From an uncultured Caulobacteraceae bacterium (GTDB lineage: Bacteria > Pseudomonadota > Alphaproteobacteria > Caulobacterales > Caulobacteraceae): a DNA stretch of 64,000 nt. The position numbers and the translations under genes are program-made. This document shows, piece by piece, positions 42,901-51,970 of the stretch (within the stretch, counting starts at the first letter, position 1; each line of letters begins with the position of its first letter). The stretch spans positions 62,001 through 126,000 of the forward strand of contig CAIQJF010000071.1 in NCBI GenBank assembly GCA_903872075.1. Reading direction: 5' to 3'. The notes below the pieces were generated by a model. It was not told the origin of the DNA. It worked only from the letters and a program-made list of their open reading frames with translations, and ran no database searches.

Positions 42901-43399
42901 CGTAGCGGGCGGCAAGGTCCAGGGCCTCGCTGTTCGTCTCCTCGTCGGCCATCCACGTATCGACTTTGTCGGCGAAGCGCGACTCGGTGGCCTCGCCGCC
43001 GAGGAGGGGCTCCAGCTGACCGCGCAGTGCGGCGCCGTCCAGGCTCACTGCCTCGGCCGCATACTTCTTCACCGCCCGACGCTGCACGAAGAGCCGCTTG
43101 ACCGAATAGATAGGGGCCAGGTCCTCGCGGCCGACGCGCTGGGTCCGAAGCTCCGCTTCGACTCCGAACAGTTCGGCAACGAACGTTTCGACGAAGGGGG
43201 TGAGTTCGACCAGCAGGTTCGATTCGTCGCCGCGCGACAACACGTCCGGTGCGGCGCGGGCGGCCAGCAGCCGGTCCTTCAGCGCCGGCTCCTCTGCGCC
43301 GAGCTGGTCGAGGAACGCGGAGTCAAGGCGGCCAAGACCCTCGCGGTCGTGCAGGCCTTCAAAGGTGGCGTCGAAGCCGAGGACGAGGGAGGCGGTCAT
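39911..43399 (-). CDS. Fused GltD-like/PyrK-like FAD-FeS oxidoreductase
   Basis: A 1162-residue multidomain flavoprotein. Residues about 1-220 are of unknown fold. A cysteine-rich region follows (NYCIWCHKQGKDSCSTG, then ICNDCMKSCIYQ). A GltD-like NAD(P)/FAD module has KVLVVGLGPAGFTLAHHLI and VAVIGGGLTAIDTATES. The C-terminal about 290 residues resemble ferredoxin-NADP reductase/PyrK: AFQPGQFYRLQ, MLVGGGLGNAVLFSIGQAL, and a final iron-sulfur motif QCMMKEICAQCLQVH. ATG 43399 gives the family start MTASLVLGFDATFEGLHD. A seven-iron ferredoxin gene lies 88 bases upstream on the same strand. Electron exchange between NAD(P)H and ferredoxin is inferred; the domain order resembles a fused NfnB-NfnA transhydrogenase. 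Confidence 0.85.
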   Translation of the reverse strand: MTASLVLGFDATFEGLHDREGLGRLDSAFLDQLGAEEPALKDRLLAARAAPDVLSRGDESNLLVELTPFVETFVAELFGVEAELRTQRVGREDLAPIYSVKRLFVQRRAVKKYAAEAVSLDGAALRGQLEPLLGGEATESRFADKVDTWMADEETNSEALDLAARYAAWATLTPEGIARHHAGVLFKVPHKVDPMHLVPVEDDPVAGVPAFGFSASHRRRREGFALTDKGTDVVGALDQANYCIWCHKQGKDSCSTGLKEKTGEFKPSPFGAPLAGCPLDEKISELNLTASQGLTVGALALVIIDNPMCAATGHRICNDCMKSCIYQKQEPVDIPQVETRVLKDVLALPWGFEIYSLLTRWNPLNLRRPLPLPPTGRKVLVVGLGPAGFTLAHHLINDGHAVAAVDGLKIEPLDPAVSGVDAAGRRVSFEPVRDIETLQEGLGERVLAGFGGVAEYGITVRWDKNFLKLVRLLLERRAQFKMFGGVRFGGTMTIDSAFAQGFDHIALCAGAGKPTIVDMKNGLAQGVRQASDFLMALQLTGAAKSDSVANLLVRLPVAVIGGGLTAIDTATESLAYYPLQVEKFLSRHEILVAERGVQAVEAGWTARDRETAEEFITHANAIRAERAAAAAEGRPPRIVELLRDWGGATICYRRKLTESPSYTLNHEEVTKALEEGIRFAEGVTPREVVLDSHGHAEALIISLADDAADGGRRVMTLPARTILVAAGTQPNTVLGREDPEHVEIDGRYFQALNEAGERVTPERLTKPAEVQVLMHLTNEGKAVSFFGDLHPSFAGNVVKAMSSAKQGYPVVSRMLARLTGDGKAPEALFAELDRDLRARVHEVIRLTHNIVEVVLEAPAAARAFQPGQFYRLQNFEAQAAEGDGARLAMEGLALTGAWTDKGQGLISIIILEMGGSSDLCVHLKPGEPVILMGPTGAPTEIPEGETVMLVGGGLGNAVLFSIGQALRDRGSKVIYFAGYKRMVDRYKVEEIHRAADVIVWCCDEGPGFTPERPQDRAFVGNIVEAIDAYASGKLGAPAEALSAVDQIVAIGSDGMMNAVAQARHGVLARHLKAGHKAIGSINSPMQCMMKEICAQCLQVHRDPNTGLESVVFSCFNQDQDLDRVDFSNLRARLGQNGVQEKLTRLWIDRSLRDTGLRREPAA

Positions 43400-43487
43400 G
43401 GGCGACTTTCGCTGACGTGGTGAGGCCTTGGATCGGGGCGCCTCACGAATCTGCCCCGTGGCGCGACCCCCGAGGGGCCGCCTGCCG

Positions 43488-43829
43488 TCAGGACCCCTGA
43501 CCGGGCTTCGCGCTGAAATATTTCTCGAACTTGCCAGTCTCACCGTCGAACTGCGCCCGGTCGGCCGGCGGCTCACCCTTGAGCGTGATGTTCGGCCAGA
43601 TCTTGGCGTATTCGGTGTTGATTTTGAGCCACTTGCCGTCCGGCTCATCCTCGGTGTCCGGTTTGATGGCGTCGACCGGGCATTCCGGCTCGCAGACGCC
43701 GCAATCGATGCACTCGTCGGGACTGATGGCCAGGAAATTCTCGCCTTCGTAGAAGCAGTCCACAGGACACACTTCGATGCAGTCCATGTACTTACATTTG
43801 ATGCAGGCGTCGGTGACGATGTAGGTCAT
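43488..43829 (-). CDS. fdxA: Seven-iron ferredoxin (FdxA type)
   Basis: The 113-residue protein has the 7Fe pattern: [19 protein letters not shown] for the [3Fe-4S]/[4Fe-4S] pair in the first half and [12 protein letters not shown] in the second, followed by the usual C-terminal extension. Such ferredoxins carry electrons at low potential in many alphaproteobacteria. It is the first gene of a two-gene unit with the large oxidoreductase. The 295 bases upstream, to the phosphoesterase gene, hold no other gene. Confidence 0.93.
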   Translation of the reverse strand: MTYIVTDACIKCKYMDCIEVCPVDCFYEGENFLAISPDECIDCGVCEPECPVDAIKPDTEDEPDGKWLKINTEYAKIWPNITLKGEPPADRAQFDGETGKFEKYFSAKPGQGS

Positions 43830-44124
43830 GCTTGGAGGCCCGAGAAGCGCCGCCAGTCAGCGGCGGAAAATGTTGCGGCCCGCCCCGGTCCGACGGGGCC
43901 GCGCGGCGCGCGGAGAGTTGAAGGACATCGGTTCGTTCCGTCTACTGTCGGGCCCAAACGCGCGATCCTCGACGGCTCTGACACGGACGGGCGCTTCAAT
44001 CGCCAAAGCGGCGCCCTGTCAACCCAGCAGCCCTAACGGTCCCGCCAGATTGTCTTGAAGCCGTCACCGAACCGGACGATTGTTCCTGCTTTCAAAAGGT
44101 CTGGCGGCCAGACGAAGGGGCGGT

Positions 44125-46998
44125 ATGCGACGAGCACAGGTTGCCGGGCGGATGCTCGCGGGGGTCCTTGCCGTGGGTTCGGCCGCGCAGGGGCAGGAGC
44201 TGACCCCGACGGGCCAGGCGCTGACTCCCACGGCCGCACCGGGAGCGCTGTTCCGGCCCCTCAACCCTGAGCTGCCCGGAGACCCGGGTTTCCTGGCCGG
44301 ACAGGCGGCGGCCGAGGCAATGTCGCCTGACGGCCGCACACTGCTGATCCTCACGAGCGGCTTCAACCGTACGTTCGGCCCCAAGGGGCAGATGATCCCG
44401 GAGCGATCCGAAGAATATGTGTTCGTCTATGACGTGTCCGGCGGCGCGCCCGCGAAACGTCAAGCCCTGCTGGTCCCGACGACATTTCAGGGTTTGGCGT
44501 GGGGGCCGGCAGGCGATCGATTCTTCGTCTCTGGCGGCGTCACGGACAAGGTCCTGGAGTACGTCCGTGGCGCGTCGGGATTTACACCCGGCCGAAGCTT
44601 CGCCCTTGGGCATAAGTCCGGTCTTGGGTTGAGGGTGCAGCCTATGGTCGCGGGGCTCGCGGTTAGTCCGAACGGTCGTCGTCTGCTGGCTGCGAACATT
44701 CAGAACGATTCTGTCAGCCTGATCGATCTGGCTACGGGCGGCATTGTCGAACGTGATCTTCGACCCGGCGCTGGCGACCCGGCGCTGCACGGCAAGGCCG
44801 GCGGATCCTATCCGCGCGCTGTCGTCTGGGTCTCCAATACTCGCGCCTATGTGGCGAGCGAGCGGGATCGGGAGATCATCAGCCTTGGCGCCAGCCCGGC
44901 CGGGCTGGTGATTGGCGCAAGAATCAAGACCCAGGGCCAGCCGGTTGCGCTGTTGAAGGGGCATGGGGAGCGACTGTTCGCGGCGCTCGACAATTCCGAC
45001 GCGGCCCTGGTGATCGACACCCAGGCCAACAGGATCCTGGAATCGATTCCCACCGGGCGACTCCCGCAATGGCCGACAAAAGGTCTTGGCGGCGCCGGCT
45101 CAAACGGCCTGGCGCTGTCACCCGACGGCCGCAACCTGCTGGTCACCAACGGTGGAGAGAATGCGGTGGCCATAGTGCGGCTCAGCGAGGCCGCGGTGGG
45201 ACGCAAGGCCACCTATCGGCGAGACTCCGACGGTGATGGCGACACAGATGCCGGGGAGGGGGCGTCGCGCGTTGTGGGGATGATACCCACCGGCTGGTAC
45301 CCGACCGGCGTGGCGGTGCGCCCGGATGGCCGTCAGATTTACGTGATCAACGGCAAGAGCAACACCGGTCCTGTCCCCGGAAATTGCCGCGACACCGTTG
45401 CGGTCGGGCCTGGCTGGGACGCCGCCTGCAAGGCCCGCAATGAGTACGTCTGGCAGCTGGAAAAGGCCGGCTTTCTGACCTTCACGCCGCCGTCCGAACG
45501 ACAACTCGCGTCGCTCACCGGGCAGGTTGCGACCAATAACCATGTGTTCGCCAAGCCGTCAGCGGACGACCTCGCCAAGATGGCGTTCCTTCACGCCCAC
45601 ATCCATCACGTGATCTATATCGTGAAGGAGAACCGGACATACGATCAGGTTCTGGGGGATCTGGAGGTCGGCGACGGCGACCCGAACCTGGCGGTTTTCG
45701 GCAAGGCCATGACCCCCAACCTGCACGCCCTAGCGCGTCGGTTCGTCGACCTCGACGCCTTTTTCGACAGCGGGGAAAGCAGCAACACCGGCTGGAACTG
45801 GACAACGGCCGCCCGCACCAACGACTGGACCGAGCGCGAGGCGCCGGTCAACTACGCCGAGCGCGGCCTGCAATACGATCAGGAGGGGGCCAACCGGAAC
45901 GTCAACGTGGGCTTCGAGACATCGGAAGAGCGGCTGAAATATAACCCGCTCGGCCCCAAAGATCCGGATGTGCTGCCCGGCGCCCACGATGTTGCGGCGC
46001 CCGACGGGCCGAACGTCGATCGGGAGCACGGCTATATCTGGGATCAGGCCCTCAAGGCAGGTCTCAGCGTCCGCAACTGGGGCTTCTATGGCGATCTGTC
46101 GCTTTATTTTCCCGGCGCTGGCGCGGCGCGAACACCGCTGGAGCGGGAGCCCTGGAAGATCGGTCTGCGTGTGTTCACCCCGACCAAAGCTTCATTGATG
46201 GCGGTGACGGACCCCTATTTTCGCGGCTTCGATCAGTCCTTTCCGGACTTCTGGCGATTCAAGGAATGGGAGCGGGAGTTGGACGCCTTTATAACGGCGG
46301 ACAAGGTTCCCAACCTGATGATGCTGCGTCTGGCGCATGACCACACCGGCAATTTCGGCAAGGGGCTCGACGGCGTCGACACTGTCGAGACGCAGCTGGC
46401 GGACAACGACTATGCGGTGGGCCTCGTGGTAGAGAAGGTCGCCCACAGCACCCTCGCCAAGGATACCCTCATCTTTGTGGTTGAGGATGATGCTCAGGAT
46501 GGTCCAGACCATGTGGACGCTCATCGCTCGATCGCCTTCGTGGCGGGCCCCTATGTCAAGCAGGGGGCTGTCGTTTCGCATCGTTACGCCAGCGTCGACA
46601 TGATCAGAACCATCGAGGAGGTGCTCGGCCTGGGGGCGATGGGGCTCAACGACGCACTGGCCCAGCCGATGACCGAGGTGTTCGATCTGTCTCGCGCGGA
46701 CTGGACCTTTGACGCGACGGTCCCGGCCGTGTTGCGCACGACCGCTTTGCCGCTTCCACCTACCCGCGTGGCTGAAAGCGGCTGTCCGGTGAACGCACAC
46801 ACAGGGGGATACTGGGCGGCGGCGATGGCTGGTCAGAATTTCTCTGAAGAGGACCGTCTCAACACCACGGCCTTCAATCACGCGCTCTGGCGGGGCCTGA
46901 AGGGCGAGACGCCCTATCCGGCGGACCGCGACGGCCGTGATTTGCGCGCGGGCCGAGAGAAGCTGCTTCACGAAGCGTCGCAGCCGGGCTGCGGTTAG
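44125..46998 (+). CDS. Exported beta-propeller/phosphoesterase protein
   Basis: A 957-residue protein with a signal peptide (MRRAQVAGRMLAGVLAVG), then a YVTN-like beta-propeller (residues about 50-440: AVSPNGRRLLAANIQNDSVSL, ALSPDGRNLLVTNGGENAVA, AVRPDGRQIYVINGKSNTG are blades) and a C-terminal phosphoesterase/phospholipase-C-like domain with HVIYIVKENRTYDQVLGD, DAFFDSGESSNTGWNW and VVEDDAQDGPDHVDAHRS. It probably works in the periplasm or outside, releasing phosphate or hydrolysing a phospholipid or phosphoester. A calcium-like DSDGDGDTDAGEG loop sits in the propeller. Start ATG 44125 has GAAGGGG upstream. Confidence 0.85.
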   Translation: MRRAQVAGRMLAGVLAVGSAAQGQELTPTGQALTPTAAPGALFRPLNPELPGDPGFLAGQAAAEAMSPDGRTLLILTSGFNRTFGPKGQMIPERSEEYVFVYDVSGGAPAKRQALLVPTTFQGLAWGPAGDRFFVSGGVTDKVLEYVRGASGFTPGRSFALGHKSGLGLRVQPMVAGLAVSPNGRRLLAANIQNDSVSLIDLATGGIVERDLRPGAGDPALHGKAGGSYPRAVVWVSNTRAYVASERDREIISLGASPAGLVIGARIKTQGQPVALLKGHGERLFAALDNSDAALVIDTQANRILESIPTGRLPQWPTKGLGGAGSNGLALSPDGRNLLVTNGGENAVAIVRLSEAAVGRKATYRRDSDGDGDTDAGEGASRVVGMIPTGWYPTGVAVRPDGRQIYVINGKSNTGPVPGNCRDTVAVGPGWDAACKARNEYVWQLEKAGFLTFTPPSERQLASLTGQVATNNHVFAKPSADDLAKMAFLHAHIHHVIYIVKENRTYDQVLGDLEVGDGDPNLAVFGKAMTPNLHALARRFVDLDAFFDSGESSNTGWNWTTAARTNDWTEREAPVNYAERGLQYDQEGANRNVNVGFETSEERLKYNPLGPKDPDVLPGAHDVAAPDGPNVDREHGYIWDQALKAGLSVRNWGFYGDLSLYFPGAGAARTPLEREPWKIGLRVFTPTKASLMAVTDPYFRGFDQSFPDFWRFKEWERELDAFITADKVPNLMMLRLAHDHTGNFGKGLDGVDTVETQLADNDYAVGLVVEKVAHSTLAKDTLIFVVEDDAQDGPDHVDAHRSIAFVAGPYVKQGAVVSHRYASVDMIRTIEEVLGLGAMGLNDALAQPMTEVFDLSRADWTFDATVPAVLRTTALPLPPTRVAESGCPVNAHTGGYWAAAMAGQNFSEEDRLNTTAFNHALWRGLKGETPYPADRDGRDLRAGREKLLHEASQPGCG

Positions 46999-47044
46999 CC
47001 AGCAGCCCCCAGCCGGCTATGGCGCGCACGTCGGGCCGGCCGGG

Positions 47045-47791
47045 TCAGACGGGCGGCCCTATGGCTCTCAGCACTTCGCCGATTTCATCGTTGATGACCA
47101 AGTCGGCGTAGCGATCGTGGTCGGTAGGCTCGCGATTCACGATGGCGAGCGCCGCGCCGTTTCGTTTGGCCACCAGCGGGAGTTCCGCGGCCGGATAGAC
47201 GACGAGGGAGGATCCCAGCACCAGGAAGAGGTCGCAGGTCCTCGCTGCATTCTCGGCCAGCGCCATCTTCGCGCTGGGCATTGGCTGGCCGAAGGAGATG
47301 GTGGCCGACTTCACGATTCCGCCGCAGGCGCGGCAGGCGGGGATGACTCCCCGATCCAGAAATGGCGTCCGGAGGTCGGCCAGTTCGTGGCGAAGCCCGC
47401 AGGAGAGGCAGGTCGCATAGCCGGCGTTGCCGTGAAGTTCGACCACCCGATCCTCTGGAATGCCCGACGCCTGATGCAGATTGTCGACATTCTGCGTGAT
47501 CACCACCCCGACCTTGCCGGCGTGGACAAGGCTGGCGATTGCCAGATGCCCGGAGTTGGGCTTTGCGCCGACCCAACCGGCCGCCCCGGAGAACGTCCGG
47601 GTCCAGGCCTCCCGGCGTTTGTCTTCGCTGGCCATGAAGTCCTGGAAATAGATCGGCTTCATCCGGCTCCACACGCCGCCGGGGCTACGAAAATCGGGAA
47701 TGCCGGACTCGGTGGACATACCCGCGCCGGTGAACACGGCGACGCGATTGGACCGCGCGATCAACTCTGCCAGGGTCTCCCGCTCGGTCAC
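47045..47791 (-). CDS. cobB: NAD-dependent protein deacetylase (sirtuin)
   Basis: A 248-residue Sir2 protein. The NAD motif is FTGAGMSTESGIPDFR, the catalytic histidine follows TQNVDNLHQASG in VELHGNAG, and zinc cysteines are in ATCLSCG and CRACGG. It removes acetyl groups from lysines, producing nicotinamide and O-acetyl-ADP-ribose. It starts with GTG 5 bases after the stop of the OPT transporter and is probably co-transcribed with it. A direct functional link between the two is not evident. Confidence 0.93.
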   Translation of the reverse strand: MTERETLAELIARSNRVAVFTGAGMSTESGIPDFRSPGGVWSRMKPIYFQDFMASEDKRREAWTRTFSGAAGWVGAKPNSGHLAIASLVHAGKVGVVITQNVDNLHQASGIPEDRVVELHGNAGYATCLSCGLRHELADLRTPFLDRGVIPACRACGGIVKSATISFGQPMPSAKMALAENAARTCDLFLVLGSSLVVYPAAELPLVAKRNGAALAIVNREPTDHDRYADLVINDEIGEVLRAIGPPV

Positions 47792-47796
47792 CTCTG

Positions 47797-50163
47797 TCAG
47801 CTCCGCATCAGATCGGCCGGCCCCCGTGTTTCCGGACCTTTCGCGAGTCGACCGGCAAGGTACAGTCCGGCGATCAGGGCGCCGAAAGGAAGCAGTGAGA
47901 GGGCGTCGGCATGAGGGCCCGAGAAGAACGGATTGCGGGCGCTCATGAGGTCCGTGACCTTCTGGTTGAACCCTGTGAGTGCGCCGGCCAGGAAGGCTAT
48001 GCCGATCCCGGCGATTGCACCGCCGGCAATATAACCGGACGCCACCAGCACGCCGGGGCTTTTGTCTGTCTCGGCGATCAATTCTGCCTCACTCAGGTTT
48101 GCATGGCGGAATCGTCGCGCGAGATGGCGGTCCACCAGCCAGCGCACAACACCGCCGATGAAAATGGGGGATGAGGACGACAGCGGCAGATAGACGCCGA
48201 CCGCGAATGCCAGGGAGGCGATGCCGCACATTTCCAGGACCACGGCGATGGCGCCGCCGAGAATGACAAGGGTCCAGGGCAGCTGACGGTTGAGAATGCC
48301 CTTGATGATGTAGCTCATCAGCGTGGCTTTCGGCGCAGAGAACTTGTTCACCTGCGTTCCGTCCGGCCGGGTGCGATGAGATCCGTTGATACCGGGGTCG
48401 ACCAAGTAGGACGGCACGCCGGACGCATCGACGAGATAGCGGCCCGGAGGGCCGCCAAGGTCATCCGTCTTCTGCCAGACCTTGTAGGTGTTGCGATCGC
48501 TCACAGCTTGCGGACCGTGGATATGCTCCATGGGCAGCCCCGAGAGCGCCTCAGCCGGTGCGCGCCACGTCGGGACCGGCATCGTCTCCTGCCCCGTCTC
48601 GGAGGCGGCTGAGGCCGCTCGCAGGGGCACATAGACCGTGGCCGCGTCATTGAGCGCCAGCAGAATGGGACCGAGCACAAGCGCGGAGGCCAGTGCGCCG
48701 GCCAGAATGGCGATCTGCTGCGACCGCGGCGTTGAGCCGATCAGGAAGCCTGCCTTGAGATCCTGCGAGGTCGTGCCGCCGTTGGAGGCAGCCACGCACA
48801 CGATGCCGCCGACGGAAAGCGCGGTGACATAGTAGCTGGGCCCGGTCCAACCCAGCGCGAGAAAGATGAGGCAGGTCAGCAGCAATGTCGCCACCGTCAT
48901 GCCGGAAATGGGATTGGAGGAGGACCCGATCTCTCCGGTGAGGCGCGAGGACACGGTCACGAACAGAAACCCGAAAAGGACGATCAGGCCCGCGCCGAGA
49001 ATATTCATGTGCAGGCTGCGGGCCATCAGAATCCCGGCCATCAGAACGATCAGGCCGATGGCGACCACGCGCGGCGAAAGATCCTGGTCTGTGCGCGGAG
49101 TGTCCGCTCGCGCGCCTGTCTCCGCGCGCTTGGCCTGCCAGTCGCGGAGGCCCCCAGCCACGCCACGGGCGATCATCGGCAGAGCGCGGAAGACGCTGAC
49201 GATGCCGCCGACCGCCACAGCGCCGGCGCCGATGTAGAGCACATAGGCGCCGCGAATTGCGTCCGGCCCCATGCCAGCGATCGGCGCCGTCCCGGGCGCA
49301 ATGACTCCCGGGGTCGCGCTGCCGAAGAAATGGATCGCCGGGATCAGCACGAGATAGGCGAGGACGCCGCCGGCGGCCATGGTAGAGGCGATCTTGGGAC
49401 CGATGATGTAGCCGACGCCTAGAAGTTCGGGTGAAATCTCCGCAGACAAGGACCCGGCGGCCAGTGGCGCGCCGAAAATCTTCTCGGGCGTGTCCTTCCA
49501 GAGTTTGAAGGCCTCCATCCCGAGTTTGTAGATCGCTCCGGCGCCGAAACCGGCGAAGATCGCTATCGCTCCGGAACGCGCCTCTGTTTCGTCCGTTGGG
49601 GCGTCCTCGGCGGTGCGGCCCATAGCCCTTTCCTCAGGCGTGGCCCCGGCCTTGAGCACCTCGGCGCAAGCCGTGCCCTCAGGATATTTCAGAATTCCGT
49701 GCTGCTGAACGATCAGGGCCCGGCGAAGCGGAATCATCATCAGGATGCCCAGCAAGCCACCCAGCAGACCCACCAGCATGACCCGGGTGATTTCCAGGTC
49801 GAAGCCAAGGATCATGATCGCCGGCATGGTCACGCCAATGCCGAACGCGATGGATTCGCCTGCCGAACCGGCGGTCTGGACGATATTGTGCTCAAGCACC
49901 GTCGCGGATCGCAGACCAAGACGGCCGAGCAGGCGGAAGAGGGTCAGGGAGATGACCGCCACGGGGATCGAGGCGCTGACCGTGAGCCCGACCTTGAGCA
50001 CCAGATAGAGGGATGAGGCCCCGAAGATCACGCCGAGCAGGACGCCCACGATCAGCGGCGTGACACTGAGTTCGCGAAGGTTGGCCGAGGCCGGAATGAG
50101 CGGGCGAAAGGGCAGGGGCGCGCCGACGGCGGTGGCGCCTTGGGGTCTGTCCGGTATGGTCAC
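47797..50163 (-). CDS. OPT-family oligopeptide transporter
   Basis: The product has about 788 residues and about 15-17 membrane helices (for example PLIVGVLLGVIFGASSLYLV and VAVISLTLFRLLGRLG). The proteobacterial OPT signature NIVQTAGSAGESIAFGIG is present, as is NGGTTSQDLKAGFLIGSTP. OPT transporters use the proton gradient to take up peptides or metal-siderophore conjugates. A non-membrane insert at about residues 520-600 is longer than in many members. GTG 50163 has GAGG 4 bases upstream; GTG 50175 is the alternative. It is followed by the sirtuin gene. Confidence 0.9.
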   Translation of the reverse strand: MTIPDRPQGATAVGAPLPFRPLIPASANLRELSVTPLIVGVLLGVIFGASSLYLVLKVGLTVSASIPVAVISLTLFRLLGRLGLRSATVLEHNIVQTAGSAGESIAFGIGVTMPAIMILGFDLEITRVMLVGLLGGLLGILMMIPLRRALIVQQHGILKYPEGTACAEVLKAGATPEERAMGRTAEDAPTDETEARSGAIAIFAGFGAGAIYKLGMEAFKLWKDTPEKIFGAPLAAGSLSAEISPELLGVGYIIGPKIASTMAAGGVLAYLVLIPAIHFFGSATPGVIAPGTAPIAGMGPDAIRGAYVLYIGAGAVAVGGIVSVFRALPMIARGVAGGLRDWQAKRAETGARADTPRTDQDLSPRVVAIGLIVLMAGILMARSLHMNILGAGLIVLFGFLFVTVSSRLTGEIGSSSNPISGMTVATLLLTCLIFLALGWTGPSYYVTALSVGGIVCVAASNGGTTSQDLKAGFLIGSTPRSQQIAILAGALASALVLGPILLALNDAATVYVPLRAASAASETGQETMPVPTWRAPAEALSGLPMEHIHGPQAVSDRNTYKVWQKTDDLGGPPGRYLVDASGVPSYLVDPGINGSHRTRPDGTQVNKFSAPKATLMSYIIKGILNRQLPWTLVILGGAIAVVLEMCGIASLAFAVGVYLPLSSSSPIFIGGVVRWLVDRHLARRFRHANLSEAELIAETDKSPGVLVASGYIAGGAIAGIGIAFLAGALTGFNQKVTDLMSARNPFFSGPHADALSLLPFGALIAGLYLAGRLAKGPETRGPADLMRS

Positions 50164-50225
50164 TTTGCCTCGCACCCTGGTGTCGACTCATCTGAGCATA
50201 CTCGCCAGGGCCGGACCAGGAGATC

Positions 50226-51023
50226 ATGTTGAAGCCCGATCTGCCCACGCGCGTCGCCTATGTCGCTTTCGCCGGAACTGGTGAGCCTGTCCTTTCCGTG
50301 GCCGGAAAGCTCGGGTTGCCTGCGTCGACGGCGCCCCGCGGCGCTGTGCTCATCTGTCATGGTTCGGATGGCGTTGATGGTCGTGGCGCGTTCCACGCGG
50401 AGGCGCTGAACGCGGCCGGCCTGGCAACCCTCGAAATCGACATGTGGGCGGCGCGTGGAAGCGGACGTGGCGCCGCGGCCCGACCCTCCTCGCCGCTTGA
50501 CACATTGGGCGACGCCTTCGGCGCGCTGGCCTTTCTGGCCGCACAACCCGAGATCGACGCCGCACGCATCGGCGTCATGGGGTTCTCATGGGGCGGAGTC
50601 GTCACGCTGGTGTCCTCCCGCCGCCGGCATGTCGAGCGGTTCTCGCAAGGTGGTTTGCGCTTTGCAGCTCACGCAGCGTTCTATCCGGTCTGCTGGGCCT
50701 ATGAGCACGTCCCTGCGCTCTCGCTCGAGGGGCGAACAGGCTCGCCAATTCTCATCCAGACAGGCGAGGCGGACACCTACGACGCGCCCGATTCCGGAGC
50801 GCGCCTGGTGGAACACCTGCGCGCGGTCGGCGAAGGCGAGGTGACGGGTTACGCCTACGCCAACGCGACCCACGGTTTCGATCGCGATTTGCCTGCCCAG
50901 GTCATCAACGACCCGTTCTCGCACCAAGGCAAGGGCGGCCCGGTGACGATGACATTTCATCCCGAGGCCGCCGCCCTGGCGCGGGCGCGTTGTTTGGCGT
51001 TCTTCCTGTCGAACCTGAGCTAG
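50226..51023 (+). CDS. Dienelactone-hydrolase family alpha/beta hydrolase, Ser type
   Basis: A 265-residue hydrolase with a Ser nucleophile in VMGFSWGGVVTL (about S120), an Asp in IQTGEADTYD and a His in NATHGFDRD. Classical dienelactone hydrolases use cysteine; here it is serine, as in many related esterases and peptidases of this family. HGSDGVDGRG is the oxyanion-hole region. There is no signal peptide. It is divergent from the OPT transporter and convergent with msrA; the substrate is unknown. Confidence 0.87.
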   Translation: MLKPDLPTRVAYVAFAGTGEPVLSVAGKLGLPASTAPRGAVLICHGSDGVDGRGAFHAEALNAAGLATLEIDMWAARGSGRGAAARPSSPLDTLGDAFGALAFLAAQPEIDAARIGVMGFSWGGVVTLVSSRRRHVERFSQGGLRFAAHAAFYPVCWAYEHVPALSLEGRTGSPILIQTGEADTYDAPDSGARLVEHLRAVGEGEVTGYAYANATHGFDRDLPAQVINDPFSHQGKGGPVTMTFHPEAAALARARCLAFFLSNLS

Positions 51024-51051
51024 TGCGCGGTCCGGTCGACCCAATCAGGGT

Positions 51052-51795
51052 CTACAGCGCCCTTATCGGTATGGCGCGGTAATCAGCGGGCAAAAGGGCG
51101 CGCAACGCCGCAATCTTAGGCAGATCATAGGTCGCGATATAGGGCGCGTCGGGGTGCCTCTGCAGATAGTCCTGGTGATAGGTCTCAGCAGGATAGAAGG
51201 CCTTGAACGAGTCCACGCGGGTGACGATCCGCTGGCGGAAGACGCGGGCTGCGTCCAGTTGCGCGATGTAGCGCTCGGCGACCGCCTTCTGGGTAGAATC
51301 CGTGTAGAAAATCTCCCCCCGGTACTGGGGGCCTTCATCGGGGTACTGTTCGTTCAACTGGGTTGGATCCGTGGCAACCGAGAAATAGATTCTCAGGATC
51401 TCGCCGTAGGAAATGACCTTCGGATCAAACACGACCTTCACGCTTTCGGCATGGCCGGTGGTTCCGGTGCTGACCAGTTCGTACCGCGCCGTGACCCCCA
51501 GACCGCCAGCATACCCTGATATGACCTGACGCACGCCCTTGACGTGTTGGAACACGCCCTGAACCCCCCAGAAGCACCCCCCTGAGAGAACCGCGATCTG
51601 CGGACCGCTGGCGCCGGGAGCTGGATCATAGGTCGCCGGAGGCGCTTTCACCGGGGCGCCCGGGCCATTCGCTGCGGCCGAAACACCCGCGGTTCCCAAG
51701 GTCAGAAGCAGCGCGGCCACACCAACTCCGATCGACGCGGAATAGCCCCGGGCGCGCCGGCCACGGGGAAAAGAGTCCTGAGGGCGTGCTGTCAT
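51052..51795 (-). CDS. msrA: Peptide-methionine (S)-S-oxide reductase, exported
   Basis: A 247-residue MsrA. The catalytic cysteine lies in LSGGCFWGVQGVFQ, followed by GVRQVISGYAGG, TGHAESVKVVFD and YHQDYLQRHPDAPYI, all family marks. An N-terminal membrane/signal segment (SIGVGVAALLLTLGTAGVSA) precedes it, so it probably repairs oxidised methionine in the periplasm. ATG 51795 has GGAG 9 bases upstream; ATG 51801 is also possible. It has no fused MsrB domain and no partner gene nearby. Confidence 0.92.
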   Translation of the reverse strand: MTARPQDSFPRGRRARGYSASIGVGVAALLLTLGTAGVSAAANGPGAPVKAPPATYDPAPGASGPQIAVLSGGCFWGVQGVFQHVKGVRQVISGYAGGLGVTARYELVSTGTTGHAESVKVVFDPKVISYGEILRIYFSVATDPTQLNEQYPDEGPQYRGEIFYTDSTQKAVAERYIAQLDAARVFRQRIVTRVDSFKAFYPAETYHQDYLQRHPDAPYIATYDLPKIAALRALLPADYRAIPIRAL

Positions 51796-51970
51796 GGTCA
51801 TTGTCTCCACTGGCCTTGGCGAGCCTGATCTTGCAGGCGACGCAAACCTGTTCGTCGGCGCGAAGCGGAAGGTTACCGGGTCACGACGAACATCGACCTT
51901 ATAGACCGGGCGGAGGTCCGTGGATCACCGACCCTGTGGCGCCCTCGGCCGCCGCGGGTTAGCCTGTGAC

